64,000 bases of DNA, taken from Prauserella salsuginis (GTDB taxonomy: Bacteria > Actinomycetota > Actinomycetes > Mycobacteriales > Pseudonocardiaceae). Where the stretch lies: positions 558,001-622,000 of the forward strand of contig NZ_JANBBF010000008.1 in NCBI RefSeq assembly GCF_024648885.1. Reading direction: 5' to 3'. The position numbers and the translations under genes are program-made. Under the pieces are notes generated by a model, which searched no databases, was not told the DNA's origin, and saw only the letters and a program-made list of their open reading frames with translations. Of the stretch, positions 42,950-51,892 are shown one piece after another; position 1 is the first letter of the stretch; each line of letters opens with the position of its first letter.

Positions 42950-43391
42950 TGTGTCTTCCGTTCCTCTCCGCCGAAGCGCCGGTACGCGATCGAAACACGC
43001 CTCGGCCGGCACCGGTAGACGGTGATCACCAAGATCGGTATAGGCCGGCCTTATACCGGCCGCGCGACCACGGCGCCGCCGGTCGTTCGGCCCGGCAGGC
43101 CGCCCGTGTTCCTTCGAAGGAGGCGTCCTGGTCGACGTGGTGATCGCAGGCCCAGCTGTCGCCGGTCGCAGGCTCGGCCGCCGCTGGTGGATGGCCGTGG
43201 CTGCCGGTCGGTCAACTGCCCGCGATCCCGGCCCCGCAGGTCGACACCGGTTCGACGATGCTGCGTGCCGCCCGGCTCGACACCCCGCGGTCGCCTCCCC
43301 CACAGTCACCGCCCCGCGGTCACCGCCGACCCTGTCGACGCTGCGGCCGCGTGGTCCGTACCACCGCCAGGCCCGTGCGGGTGTTCGTTCG
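42950..43391. promoter_or_regulatory. long promoter region with palindromes upstream of the GntP operon
   Basis: No gene is found in this 442-bp stretch. About 70-110 bp upstream of the GntP start are a perfect GGTGATCACC (43021-43030) and a long imperfect palindrome CGGTATAGGCCGGCCTTATACCG (43036-43058). These are likely operators; either of the LysR proteins nearby could bind them. Confidence 0.6.
43036..43058. promoter_or_regulatory. 23-bp imperfect palindrome (candidate operator)
   Basis: CGGTATA and TATACCG are separated by GGCCGGCCT; apart from one extra base the arms are fully complementary over 11 bp. It stands about 90 bp before the GntP start codon. Confidence 0.6.
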
Positions 43392-43697
43392 TCAGCCGAG
43401 TTCCAGCGTCAGCAGGTGGTAGCCGAGGGTCTTGCCGTGCCCGTCCAGCACCGTCGAGCCGGTGACGCCGCCACCGAGCACCCCGGGAAGGCGGAACACC
43501 AGCGCGGGCAGCCCGGCCACGACGTGCCTGCCGACGTCACCGGTGACGAGTGGGGCGAAATGCGCCCGCACCACATCGGCAGTGAGCCGCCGCTCGAGCA
43601 CGGCGAACGCGGCGTCGTCACGGGGCAGCACGGCCAGCATCAGCGTGTCCCCCTTGTCGCCCGCCCGGACGTCGGCCAGCTCGTCCACCGTGGCCAT
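43392..43697 (-). CDS. AtuA-related C-terminal-domain protein
   Basis: The 101-residue protein starts MATVDELADVRAGDKGDTLMLAVLPRDD and ends GGGVTGSTVLDGHGKTLGYHLLTLELG, the pattern of the small domain that is fused to, or encoded beside, AtuA (DUF1446) proteins. The RAGDKGD motif is its hallmark. It lies 82 bp downstream of the large AtuA gene and is presumably its second subunit. The start is ATG 43697; a GTG at 43700 is also possible. Confidence 0.85.
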   Translation of the reverse strand: MATVDELADVRAGDKGDTLMLAVLPRDDAAFAVLERRLTADVVRAHFAPLVTGDVGRHVVAGLPALVFRLPGVLGGGVTGSTVLDGHGKTLGYHLLTLELG

Positions 43698-43779
43698 CAC
43701 ACCACCCCCGTCGTCACGGCACCCGCCGTCACCTTCTCGCGTCCCGTCACCGCGGCACGACCGCTACGACACCCATCCA

Positions 43780-45120
43780 TCACGGCAGCACCGTCACCCG
43801 CGGGGACACGTGCTCGCGCGGCACCACACACGACCGCACCGCGACGACCTCCGTGACGCTCCTGCGCGCACCGCCACCGCCCGCGGGCCCGTTGGTGTAG
43901 AGGGATTCCACCTCCCAGCCGACAGCCTCGGCGGCCTCGGCCGACGGCACGCGCGCGGACACGCGCACCCGCACCTCCACGGGGTCGACCGCGGGGGCGA
44001 GTCCGCGCAGCGCCGCGCCCGCACCGATGTACTCGACGTCGATCGCCTCCTCCGGCAGGCCGTGCACGGCGACGAGGCGTTCGCGCGCGATGTCGGCCGC
44101 CATCCGGGCACGGTCGAGGCAGCGCGGGCCCGCGTACGTCAGCTGCCCCTCACCCAGCCAGCCTCCCCGGAACCCGAGTGTCACCTTCAGCCCGCCGGGA
44201 CGCGGCCGGCCCGTCGCGCCCTGCGCCGCGACCCGGTCGGGCCCGACCTCGGTGAAGCTGACACCGCTGAAGTCGGCAACCACGTCCGGTGTCACGTAGG
44301 CAGCGGGATCGTCCACTTCGTACAGCAGCTGCTCGCCGCACGTCCGCCTGTCGAGCCTGCCCCCTGTGCCGTCGGGTTTGCCGAGCACGGCGGTCCCGTC
44401 CGAGCTCACGTCGGCGAACGGGAAGCCGAGCCGGGCAGGGGCCGGTACGGGTTTGGTGACCGGGTCGGCGAAGTAGCCGCCCGTGAGCTGGCCCGCGCAT
44501 TCGAGCAGATGACCCACGAGCGTGCCCTTGCCCAGCAGTTCGTGCTCATCGACATCCCAGCCGAACTCGTGGCGGAGCGGGCCGAGGTACAGCGCCGGGT
44601 CCGCGACGCGGCCGGTCACCACGACGTCCGCGCCGGCGGAGACCGCGTCGGCGACCGGCTCGGCACCGAGGTAGGCGTTGGCGGAGATGAGTTCGTCGTC
44701 GATCTCCGACAGCGGCGTACCGGTCTCCCACACCACCGGGTCGAGTGCGCGCACGAGGTCGAGCACGTCATCGCCGGTGACCACGGCGATCCGCGTGCCG
44801 AGCCCGGCCTCCGCCGCGACGCGCGCCGCGCAGTCGCCTGCAGCCTCCGGATTGGCCGCACCCGAGTTGGTGACGACGGTCGTCCCGGCCGCGTGGCAGT
44901 GCGGCAACACCCCGCGCAGTCGCGCCGCCAGCAGCGGGTCGAATCCGGCGGCCGGGTCGGCGAGCCTGCGGGCGTGTCCGGCCGCGACGGTGCGCTCGCC
45001 GAGGCATTCGAACACGAGGTAGTCCGGCCGGGCGTGGCGCGCGAGCTCCACCGCCGGGTCGATCCGGTCTCCGGCGAATCCCGCACCCGCGCCGAGGCGC
45101 ACCGTCCGCGCCGCCGTCAT
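43780..45120 (-). CDS. AtuA (acyclic terpene utilization, DUF1446) family protein
   Basis: The 446-residue protein has the family pattern RLGAGAGFAGDRIDPAVELA, YLVFECLGERTVA, TNSGAANPEAAGD, ITGRVADPALYLGPL and ELLGKGTLVGHLLECAGQLTGGYFAD. AtuA was named in Pseudomonas terpene catabolism; its reaction is still not firmly known. It acts with the small AtuA-related protein downstream. The ATG at 45120 lies in a 4-bp overlap with the CitM-type transporter, so uptake and metabolism are coupled. Confidence 0.9.
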   Translation of the reverse strand: MTAARTVRLGAGAGFAGDRIDPAVELARHARPDYLVFECLGERTVAAGHARRLADPAAGFDPLLAARLRGVLPHCHAAGTTVVTNSGAANPEAAGDCAARVAAEAGLGTRIAVVTGDDVLDLVRALDPVVWETGTPLSEIDDELISANAYLGAEPVADAVSAGADVVVTGRVADPALYLGPLRHEFGWDVDEHELLGKGTLVGHLLECAGQLTGGYFADPVTKPVPAPARLGFPFADVSSDGTAVLGKPDGTGGRLDRRTCGEQLLYEVDDPAAYVTPDVVADFSGVSFTEVGPDRVAAQGATGRPRPGGLKVTLGFRGGWLGEGQLTYAGPRCLDRARMAADIARERLVAVHGLPEEAIDVEYIGAGAALRGLAPAVDPVEVRVRVSARVPSAEAAEAVGWEVESLYTNGPAGGGGARRSVTEVVAVRSCVVPREHVSPRVTVLP

Positions 45121-46541
45121 GCCGCCCACACCGGGATCGCGCCGGTGGCCAGCGCGACGGCCAGCATCACCAGGCTCGCCAGCCACGCCCAGCCGATGAG
45201 CGCGCGGATGTGCTTGCCGATCTCCACGCCGGCGAGGCCGACGAGCAGGTAGAAGGATCCGGTCAGCGGGCTGATCGGGAATCCGAGGGTCTCCTGGCCG
45301 AGCAGCGCTGCCTGCGCGAGTTCGGTTCCGGTGATGCCGAACTGTTCACCGACCCCGGTCAGCACGGGCAGCACACCGAAGTAGAAGGCGTCGGGCCCGA
45401 ACAGCAGACTCAGCGGCACGCCGAGCACTCCGACGATCAATGGCAGTGCGGGTGCGGCACCGGCCGGGATGGCCTCGGCGGACGCGGTCGCCATCGCCTC
45501 GATCATGCCGGTGGCTTCGAGAATGCCGAGGAACACGCCCGCGGCCAACAGGGTGGTGACCATGAGCATGGCGCCCTTGGCGTGCGCCTCGATGCGCTCG
45601 GTCTGTGCCCGCAGACCCGGGTAGTTCACGACCAGTGCCAGCACCAGTCCGGCCAGGAACAGTGTTTCGGCGGACGCGAGGCCTGCGACGAGGCCGCCGA
45701 CCACCGCAGCGGTCAGCGCGATGTTGAACCAGAACAGCCTCGGCCTGCGCAGGCCGCCCGCCGTGGCGTCACCGCCGTCGGAGTCGCCGCCGTCGGACGA
45801 GCCGGCCGGGCCGGGGTCGGTGCCTGCATAGACGGCATTCGTCCCGGAACCGCCGGACTCGGCCGGGTGCGTCACCGCGCGGGGCTCCGGCCCGCCCGCC
45901 GCCGCGACGGGGACCGGTTCCTCGGCGGTGATCCGCTTGCTCTCCCGCCTGCCGAGCCACCATGCGATCACCAGCACCGTCACGATCCCTGCGATCTGCG
46001 CGGGGATCAACGGAACCCAGAGGTCGTTGACCGGGACGTCGGTGGTGCTCGCGGCCCGCAGCGCGGGACCGCCCCACGGCAACAGGTTCATCACACCCGC
46101 GCCCAGGCCGACACACGTGGCGAGCAGCAGGCGCCGCATGCCGAGCCCGTCGAAGACCGGCAGCATCGCGGGGATCGTGATGAGGAACGTCGTGGCCCCG
46201 GCACCGTCCAGGTGCACGGCGCACGCCAGTGCGGTCGTCGCCACGCACACGGTGGCGGGTGTGTCACCGGCGAGACCGACGATCCGGTCGATGATCGGGT
46301 CGAACATGCCCGCGTCCCGCAGCACTCCGAAGAAGGCGATGGCGAACACGAACATCGCGGCGGTACCTGCGACGTCGGCGATGCCGGCGCCCGCGAACTC
46401 ACCGACGTCGGCCGGGGTGAACCCCGCGACGAACGCGGCCACGATCGGCACGCCGGCGAGCGCCACGACGGCGGCCACCCGGTTGGTCAGCAGTAACACC
46501 AGGATGACGCCGACGGTTGCAAAGCCCAGCCAAGACAACAT
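45117..46541 (-). CDS. CitMHS family citrate/organic acid transporter
   Basis: The 474-residue membrane protein has about twelve hydrophobic segments and the family motifs FVFAIAFFGVLRDAGMFDPIID, ALACAVHLDGAGATTFLITIPAMLP and LSLLFGPDAFYFGVLPVL. An acidic Gly/Ser-rich cytoplasmic loop lies at about 225-265. CitMHS carriers take up metal-citrate complexes or related acids with protons or Na+. First gene of a three-gene operon with the AtuA pair, divergent to a LysR gene. The start is ATG 46541. Confidence 0.92.
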   Translation of the reverse strand: MLSWLGFATVGVILVLLLTNRVAAVVALAGVPIVAAFVAGFTPADVGEFAGAGIADVAGTAAMFVFAIAFFGVLRDAGMFDPIIDRIVGLAGDTPATVCVATTALACAVHLDGAGATTFLITIPAMLPVFDGLGMRRLLLATCVGLGAGVMNLLPWGGPALRAASTTDVPVNDLWVPLIPAQIAGIVTVLVIAWWLGRRESKRITAEEPVPVAAAGGPEPRAVTHPAESGGSGTNAVYAGTDPGPAGSSDGGDSDGGDATAGGLRRPRLFWFNIALTAAVVGGLVAGLASAETLFLAGLVLALVVNYPGLRAQTERIEAHAKGAMLMVTTLLAAGVFLGILEATGMIEAMATASAEAIPAGAAPALPLIVGVLGVPLSLLFGPDAFYFGVLPVLTGVGEQFGITGTELAQAALLGQETLGFPISPLTGSFYLLVGLAGVEIGKHIRALIGWAWLASLVMLAVALATGAIPVWAA

Positions 46542-46636
46542 TGTCCCAGGACCTCTCCACGGTTTCGGATCTGCGGAGAAGTGTGCTGCCGACACCCACT
46601 GCCGTCCAGCATTGATTCCGGATAGATTGATGCACT

Positions 46637-47575
46637 ATGAGCATAGACTTGTCGATGCGGCACCTGCGTGCGATCGTCGCCGTGGCCGATGCCGGCGGCT
46701 ACAGCGCGGCGGCTCGCGAACTCCACATCGCACAGTCCTCTGTGAGTAGATCGGTGCTGGAATTCGAACGTCGAGTGGGCGTGTCCCTGTTCGAACGCAC
46801 CACGAGAAGTGTCGTGCCGACGCCGGACGGCGCGGAATTCCTCACGATCGCGCGCCGACTGCTGGCCGACTTCGACGCGGCGCTCAACCACTTCGAGGGG
46901 TACCTCGCGGGCACCCGCGGCTCGGTCACCGTCGCCGCCCTGCCCTCGCTGGCGGGCAGCATGCTGCCGACTGCGCTGGCGGATTTCCGCCGCGACCGGC
47001 CGGACGTGACGGTGTCGGTGCGCGACGGACTCGCCGACGAGGTGCTGGCGCACGTCGTCGAGGGAACGGCGGACATGGCGGTCACGGTGGCGCCGACGGT
47101 GCCGGCCGGGCTCAGCGCTCCCCGTATCGCGGTCGACCGGTTCGTCGGTGTCTTCCCGCCCGGTCACCGTTTCGACGGTCGCACACGGGTCACCTGGGGT
47201 GATCTGGCCGGCGAGCCGTTCGTCGCGTTCGACCGCGACACGAGCATCCGCACTTACGTCGACCGCACTCTCACCGAAGCCGGGATCGAGCTCGGGCCCG
47301 TCACCGAGGCCCGCAACATCGGCGCGGTCGCGGGCCTCGTGGCGGCCGGCCTGGGCGTGTCGATGGTCCCGGCGCTCGTGGTGCCCATGATGGGCTTCGC
47401 GGGAGTGCAGCACACCGCCGCCACCGGACCCGTGGTCGAGCGCGACATCCGGCTCGTCCACGACCCCGCCCGCCCGCTGTCCCGCATCGCCCGCGCGTTG
47501 CGGGACACGCTGCTCGGCGCCGCCGCCCGTGGTCTCGACCTGCCCGCCGGGGCGCGGTGGACCACCGGCGACTGA
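46637..47575 (+). CDS. LysR family transcriptional regulator
   Basis: The 312-residue protein has a LysR helix-turn-helix (MRHLRAIVAVADAGGYSAAA, RELHIAQSSVSRSVLEFERR, residues 7-50) and a sensor domain from about 95. It is divergent from the CitM-AtuA operon with 95 bp between starts, where two direct ATTGAT elements (46611 and 46626) lie just before its ATG. It is the likely activator of that operon. A TAGATT ending eight bases before the ATG may be its -10, which would leave almost no leader. Confidence 0.93.
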   Translation: MSIDLSMRHLRAIVAVADAGGYSAAARELHIAQSSVSRSVLEFERRVGVSLFERTTRSVVPTPDGAEFLTIARRLLADFDAALNHFEGYLAGTRGSVTVAALPSLAGSMLPTALADFRRDRPDVTVSVRDGLADEVLAHVVEGTADMAVTVAPTVPAGLSAPRIAVDRFVGVFPPGHRFDGRTRVTWGDLAGEPFVAFDRDTSIRTYVDRTLTEAGIELGPVTEARNIGAVAGLVAAGLGVSMVPALVVPMMGFAGVQHTAATGPVVERDIRLVHDPARPLSRIARALRDTLLGAAARGLDLPAGARWTTGD

Positions 47576-47589
47576 GCCCGGCTCCCCGG

Positions 47590-48345
47590 TCAGCTCGCGG
47601 TGTAGCCGCCGTCGACGAGGTGGTAGCTACCGGTGACGAACCCGGCCGCGTCGCTGGCCAGGAAGGCCACGAGGTGTGCCACCTCCTCCGGTTCGGCCAT
47701 CCTGCCCAGGGCGTGCCTGCCTGCCAGGTCGCGCTGCGTGGCCTCGTCGAGCGCGTTGGCCACGGCCGGTGTGTTGACGAAACCGGGACCCACGGCGTTG
47801 ACGCGGATCCCCCGCGCGCCGTATTCGAGCGCGGCGTTCTTGGTCAGACCCTGCAGCGCGTGTTTGCTCGTCACGTACGCCCCGTTGCCCGGGAAACCGA
47901 CCGAGCCGAGCATCGACGACATGTTCACCACGCTGCCCCCGCCGTGAGCGACCATCACGGGGACCTGCGCCTGCAGCCCGTACAGGACGCCGCTGAGGTT
48001 CAGGTCGAGCACCGACCGCCACGACTCGAGCGGAAGGTCGGCCAGCTCGGCGGCCGCGCCGCCGATGCCCGCGTTGTTGACCGCGATCCGCAGCGGGGCG
48101 AGCTTCTCGGCCTCGGCCACCGCCTCGACATGGAAGTCGACATCGGACGCGTCGCCGACCAGGGCGGCCACCGTGCCGCCCGCGTCGGAGATCTCGCCGG
48201 CCACGGCCGCTGCCGCGTCGCCGTCGATGTCGGCGGCGACCACGGCCGCACCGTTGGCGGCCAGCAATCGCGCCACCGCACGTCCGATGCCGCTGCCGGC
48301 GCCCGTCACGATCGCCGACCGGTTCGCCACGTCGTAGGTCGCCAT
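47590..48345 (-). CDS. short-chain dehydrogenase/reductase (SDR)
   Basis: The 251-residue classical SDR has TGAGSGIG (cofactor loop), NNAGIGG, the catalytic Ser in NMSSMLG and the YVTSK motif (YxxxK). An Asp after the second strand (AADIDGD) indicates NAD(H) preference. It probably oxidises a polyol or sugar in the SorC-controlled pathway, as it lies downstream of the class II aldolase and SorC genes. The ATG at 48345 has AGGAGGAC upstream. It is convergent with the LysR gene, only 14 bp away. Confidence 0.93.
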   Translation of the reverse strand: MATYDVANRSAIVTGAGSGIGRAVARLLAANGAAVVAADIDGDAAAAVAGEISDAGGTVAALVGDASDVDFHVEAVAEAEKLAPLRIAVNNAGIGGAAAELADLPLESWRSVLDLNLSGVLYGLQAQVPVMVAHGGGSVVNMSSMLGSVGFPGNGAYVTSKHALQGLTKNAALEYGARGIRVNAVGPGFVNTPAVANALDEATQRDLAGRHALGRMAEPEEVAHLVAFLASDAAGFVTGSYHLVDGGYTAS

Positions 48346-48510
48346 GTGTCCTCCTGTCCCCGATGCGTGGCACCGGTTCGTCCACCGTCTCGCCGCCGGC
48401 CCGATGCCGATCACGGCACTGCTCACCGTGCCCGACCGCGGCCCCGATCGCGAGGCGTGCCGGCCGCAGCCGGGTGCGCGAATCGACCCGACGTGTCGGG
48501 CGGCCGACGG

Positions 48511-49146
48511 TCAGGCGTGGTGCAGCGCGTGATACGCCTCGGCGGGAAACGCCGTCTCGGTGTCCCCGACGGCCAGGGCCCGGTAGGTCGCGATGGCGGC
48601 CTCCTCCAGGTTCATGGCCCGGCGGAACGCCATACCCACATCCGGCCCCATCGCCGAACAGCCGTGGTGGCCCAGGATCACGCAGTCGTGGACCTTGGCC
48701 TCGGCCGCGGCCGTGTCGGCCAGTTCGTCGGACCCGTTGGGGTAGTAGTCGGTGCGCCCCACCGACCGGACGTAGACGGCATGGTCCAATGTGAACAGCC
48801 GGACGGGGTGGCCGAGGGCGTCCACGAGCACGGCGTGCTGCGGGTGGATGTGCACCACCGCGTTCACGTCCTCCCGGACCCGGTAGGTGCGCTGGTGCAG
48901 CTTCCACTCGCTCGACGGCGACGGATGCCCTCCGACGACCTGGCCGTCGAGGTCCATTCTGGTGAAATCGCCGGGTTCGAGTCGATCGAGCCAGGTTCCG
49001 GACGCGGTCACCACGAACTCGCCGGAGCCGGGGAGTCGGGCGGAGAGATTGCCTCCGCTCGCGAGCACGAGCCCGCGTTCGACGGCCATCCGGCCGACAT
49101 CGATGAGCTGCTCGACCAGTTCGTCGACCGTTCTCGCCTGCTTCAT
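48511..49146 (-). CDS. class II aldolase/adducin family protein (FucA/AraD-like)
   Basis: The 211-residue protein has the class II features SGGNLSARLP, TASGTWLDRL, the catalytic Glu in SSEWKLHQ, the metal ligands HIHPQHA and the third His in ILGHHGCSAMG. Such enzymes cleave or epimerise sugar phosphates such as fuculose-1-P or ribulose-5-P using zinc. Start at ATG 49146, four bases inside the SorC gene end, so the two are translationally coupled. Confidence 0.92.
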   Translation of the reverse strand: MKQARTVDELVEQLIDVGRMAVERGLVLASGGNLSARLPGSGEFVVTASGTWLDRLEPGDFTRMDLDGQVVGGHPSPSSEWKLHQRTYRVREDVNAVVHIHPQHAVLVDALGHPVRLFTLDHAVYVRSVGRTDYYPNGSDELADTAAAEAKVHDCVILGHHGCSAMGPDVGMAFRRAMNLEEAAIATYRALAVGDTETAFPAEAYHALHHA

Positions 49147-50129
49147 GCCCCACTCCTTCTGTTCCGGGATTCGCTGTTCTCGGCCGACGTGTTGCCTGCT
49201 GCCGGGTCCGCGAGGGCGGTGGCCGTCTCGGCGTCGGTCACGACCATGTTCATCAGTCCTGCGCGCAGCGCGGTTTCCAGCGCCCGCACCTTGTGCGGCC
49301 CGAACGAGACGGCCACCCGGTGCGGAATCGCCGACAGCTGGTCGAGCGAGAGCCCGACCACCCGCCCGTCCACGTCGCCGGACACGGCCCTTCCCTCGTC
49401 GTCGAAGAACCGGGCCGAGATGTCGCCGACGGCGCCGCCGGCCGTCAGCTGCCGCTGTTCGGACGGGCCGAGCTCGTCGATGAGGAGCCCCGCGCGCGGC
49501 TCCATGCCGCCGACGCCCGCGATCAGCAGGTCGGCGTCGGCGGCGCGGCGCATCGTCTCCTGCACGCCGGGGTCGGAGCGGAACGCGGCGGCCGTCTCGG
49601 GCGACGAAGCCAGGATCGGGGCCGGCAGGTGGTAGGTCCGCGCGCCGAAGGCCGAACCGAGTCGCAGCGCCACCTCGTGCGGGTTCATGCCGCGTGAGAT
49701 GCCGCCCCAGCTGCCCGCCAGCGGGACGAATCCGAGTTCCGGCGCCGGGTCTGCGTGCACGTGCGCGGCGGTGGCCGCCACGCTGGACGACAGCCCCACC
49801 GCGACGGTTCCCGACGTCGGCACGAGCGCGCGCAGGCATTCCGCCCCTGCCATGCCGACCGACTCGGTGGTGCGCCGTTCGTCGGCGAAGCTCGGGGCAA
49901 TCCACACCTGTTGCAGCCCGAACCGGCCGACGAGCGCGGCCTCCAGGTCACCGAACGGGCTGGCCGAACTGTGGATCGTGATCTCGACGATCCCCGAGCG
50001 GCGCGCATCGGCGAGCAGCCGTGTCACCTTCACCCTGGACAGTCCGAGCAGGTCGCCGATCTCCTGGTGGGTCATGCCGTGCTGGTAGTGCAGGCGGGCG
50101 ACGCGGCCCTGCAGTTCTCGCGACTCCAT
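49143..50129 (-). CDS. SorC/DeoR-type sugar-binding transcriptional regulator
   Basis: The 328-residue protein has an N-terminal helix-turn-helix (RVARLHYQHGMTHQEIGDLLGLSRVKVTRLLADARRSG, about 8-46) and a large SorC sugar-phosphate-binding domain from about 60 (SVGMAGAECL, VGLSSSVAATA, GIAGVGGMEP-like VAGVGGMEPRAG, RVAVSFGPHKVRALETALRAG). Members respond to a phosphorylated sugar. A TGAACA-type half-palindrome lies directly upstream of its ATG at 50129, suggesting autoregulation; full copies lie before the polyol permease and the FGGY kinase. Confidence 0.93.
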   Translation of the reverse strand: MESRELQGRVARLHYQHGMTHQEIGDLLGLSRVKVTRLLADARRSGIVEITIHSSASPFGDLEAALVGRFGLQQVWIAPSFADERRTTESVGMAGAECLRALVPTSGTVAVGLSSSVAATAAHVHADPAPELGFVPLAGSWGGISRGMNPHEVALRLGSAFGARTYHLPAPILASSPETAAAFRSDPGVQETMRRAADADLLIAGVGGMEPRAGLLIDELGPSEQRQLTAGGAVGDISARFFDDEGRAVSGDVDGRVVGLSLDQLSAIPHRVAVSFGPHKVRALETALRAGLMNMVVTDAETATALADPAAGNTSAENSESRNRRSGA

Positions 50130-50133
50130 GCCG

Positions 50134-50147
50134 TGAACATCCGTTCT
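50134..50147. promoter_or_regulatory. SorC operator copy 1 (TGAACATCCGTTCT)
   Basis: Twelve of 14 bases match the perfect palindrome TGAACATCTGTTCA found at 51630. It lies five bases before the sorC-type start codon, in the place expected for autorepression. Confidence 0.65.
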
Positions 50148-50284
50148 TCTGTATGACCGTACGTTCACACCATCCTGCCGTGCCGGCCGGAGCGCCGTCG
50201 ACCGCCGCGTCCGCGTGTCGCGCGCACCGGCACCCGGCTCCCCCTCCGGCGACGCGCCGGCCACCACGGCCCCACCGGCGGTGC

Positions 50285-51604
50285 TCACGACGTCGCCACC
50301 TCGTCACGACCGGACGAACCCTCCACATCGAGCGTCTCGTCCGCATCGGCCGACTCGAGCTCCGGCGCGCGCAGGCCGAAGGTGAGCGCGATGCCGACGG
50401 CGTAGAGTCCGGCGAGCAGCCACATCATGCCGCCGACGCCGAACGGCCCGAGGAACGCGCGGGCCAGCAGCGGACCGGTCGCGTTGCTCAGCCCGGCACC
50501 CAGGTTCAGAATCGCGACCGCCGCGGCCTTCTGCGTCGGGGCCAGCAGCGGCACGATCGCGCTGAGCGGAACATAGGCCGCCATCGCGAGGCCGAGCAGG
50601 ATCGCCGCGATCATGGCCACGGGGAAGTTGGGCCCGAGCCACTCGGGCAGGTAGTACATGCCGAGCACGGTGATCACGCAGCCGAGTCCGCCGAACCACG
50701 CCACGACGTTCACCGGGCCGATCCGGTCACCGAGGTACCCGGCCAGCACGTTGCCGATGATGTTGGCGAAGAGCATCGTGCCCCAGATCGTCTGCCACTG
50801 CGGCAGCGAGAACCCCACCTCGTTGACCATGTGCGAGGCGAGGAACACCGGGAACGCGTAGAAGCACAGTGTGTTGATGATCCGCACGACACCGCCGAGG
50901 CCGACCTTCGGGTGCGTGCGCACCACCGTGAGCCCCCGGGCCACCTGCCGCAGGTTCGCCCACGCGCCGGCCTCGGCCTCGTGCCGCCGCGTGCGCACGA
51001 GGAAGAGCACGATCACGCCGCCGGCCGCGACGAACACCAGCGACAGCCACATCGTCGCCAGTTCGCCGACGAGCGGGATTACCGCACCGGCGAAATAGGA
51101 GCTGAGCACGCCGAGTCCGGCGGTGGAGGCGAACCAGTACCAGCCGACGGCCCTGCCGATCACGGCCTTGGGCGTGTCCATGGTGACCCAGACCAGGAAC
51201 CCGTACGCGAAGAACGGATACCCGATCCCGCGGACGCCGTAGGAGAGCAGCATCACCTCGTAGTTGCCGGCGACGACGCCGAACCCGAGGAAGACGATCT
51301 CGAACGCGACCCACACGGTGAAGCCGATGAGCATCACGCGCCGCGGGCCCCACGCCTCGGCGAGTGCTCCGGCGAGCCATGCGGCGACCGCGACGACGAC
51401 CCCGTAGACGCTGATCAGCGTCGCGACTCCGGCGGCGCCGAAACCCCGGGACTCCAGGTACGGCCCCAGGAAGCCGAGTTCGATCCCGTCGCCGACCATG
51501 AACAGCAGAAGCGCGACATATCCCCAGGCCAGCGATCGGACGATGCCCTGCCGTTCCAGCCAGCCTGCGAAACCCGTGCGTGGTTCCCCGGTCACCTCTG
51601 CCAT
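50285..51604 (-). CDS. MFS polyol transporter (RbtT/DalT/CsbX family)
   Basis: The 439-residue permease has twelve membrane segments and features of the ribitol/arabitol permease family: LLLFMVGDGIELGFLGPYLESRGF in the first segments, GALAEAWGPRRVMLIGF and FGVVAGNYEVMLLSYGVRGIGYPFFAYGFLVW. It probably imports a polyol such as arabitol, ribitol or a related alditol. The start at ATG 51604 follows GGAG; the TGAACATCTGTTCA palindrome lies 26 bp upstream. It lies just upstream of, and reads towards, the SorC/aldolase/SDR genes. Confidence 0.92.
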   Translation of the reverse strand: MAEVTGEPRTGFAGWLERQGIVRSLAWGYVALLLFMVGDGIELGFLGPYLESRGFGAAGVATLISVYGVVVAVAAWLAGALAEAWGPRRVMLIGFTVWVAFEIVFLGFGVVAGNYEVMLLSYGVRGIGYPFFAYGFLVWVTMDTPKAVIGRAVGWYWFASTAGLGVLSSYFAGAVIPLVGELATMWLSLVFVAAGGVIVLFLVRTRRHEAEAGAWANLRQVARGLTVVRTHPKVGLGGVVRIINTLCFYAFPVFLASHMVNEVGFSLPQWQTIWGTMLFANIIGNVLAGYLGDRIGPVNVVAWFGGLGCVITVLGMYYLPEWLGPNFPVAMIAAILLGLAMAAYVPLSAIVPLLAPTQKAAAVAILNLGAGLSNATGPLLARAFLGPFGVGGMMWLLAGLYAVGIALTFGLRAPELESADADETLDVEGSSGRDEVATS

Positions 51605-51629
51605 CGCGAACTCTCCTTTGAGCTCCGGC

Positions 51630-51643
51630 TGAACATCTGTTCA
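51630..51643. promoter_or_regulatory. SorC operator copy 2 (TGAACATCTGTTCA, perfect palindrome)
   Basis: A perfect 14-bp inverted repeat 26 bp before the polyol permease start. Together with the copies at 50134 and 51763 it defines a consensus TGAACATCTGTTCA for the SorC regulator encoded next door. Confidence 0.75.
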
Positions 51644-51762
51644 CTCCCGTGCACTTGCGATCGGCAGCGTGACCCGAGGGCGGACCGCTGTCAAGTGACA
51701 CCGAGCGAGTTGACCACCGGAAGCTTCACGTCGTAGCGTGACTGAACGACGGACCAGCGGAG

Positions 51763-51776
51763 TGAACTAATGTTCA
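51763..51776. promoter_or_regulatory. SorC operator copy 3 (TGAACTAATGTTCA)
   Basis: A palindrome with the same TGAAC/GTTCA arms, 117 bp before the FGGY kinase start. With copy 2 it brackets the divergent promoter region 51605-51892, where no gene is seen. Confidence 0.7.
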
Positions 51777-51892
51777 ATTGGTTCGCTGAGTGGGTTCACC
51801 GGGCGGGATGCGCCGGGTGGGGTCACGACGTGGGTTCGACCGGAGCGTGTTCGACCGGACACGTGCCACCGAATGCGTTCACTGGAGAGCGG

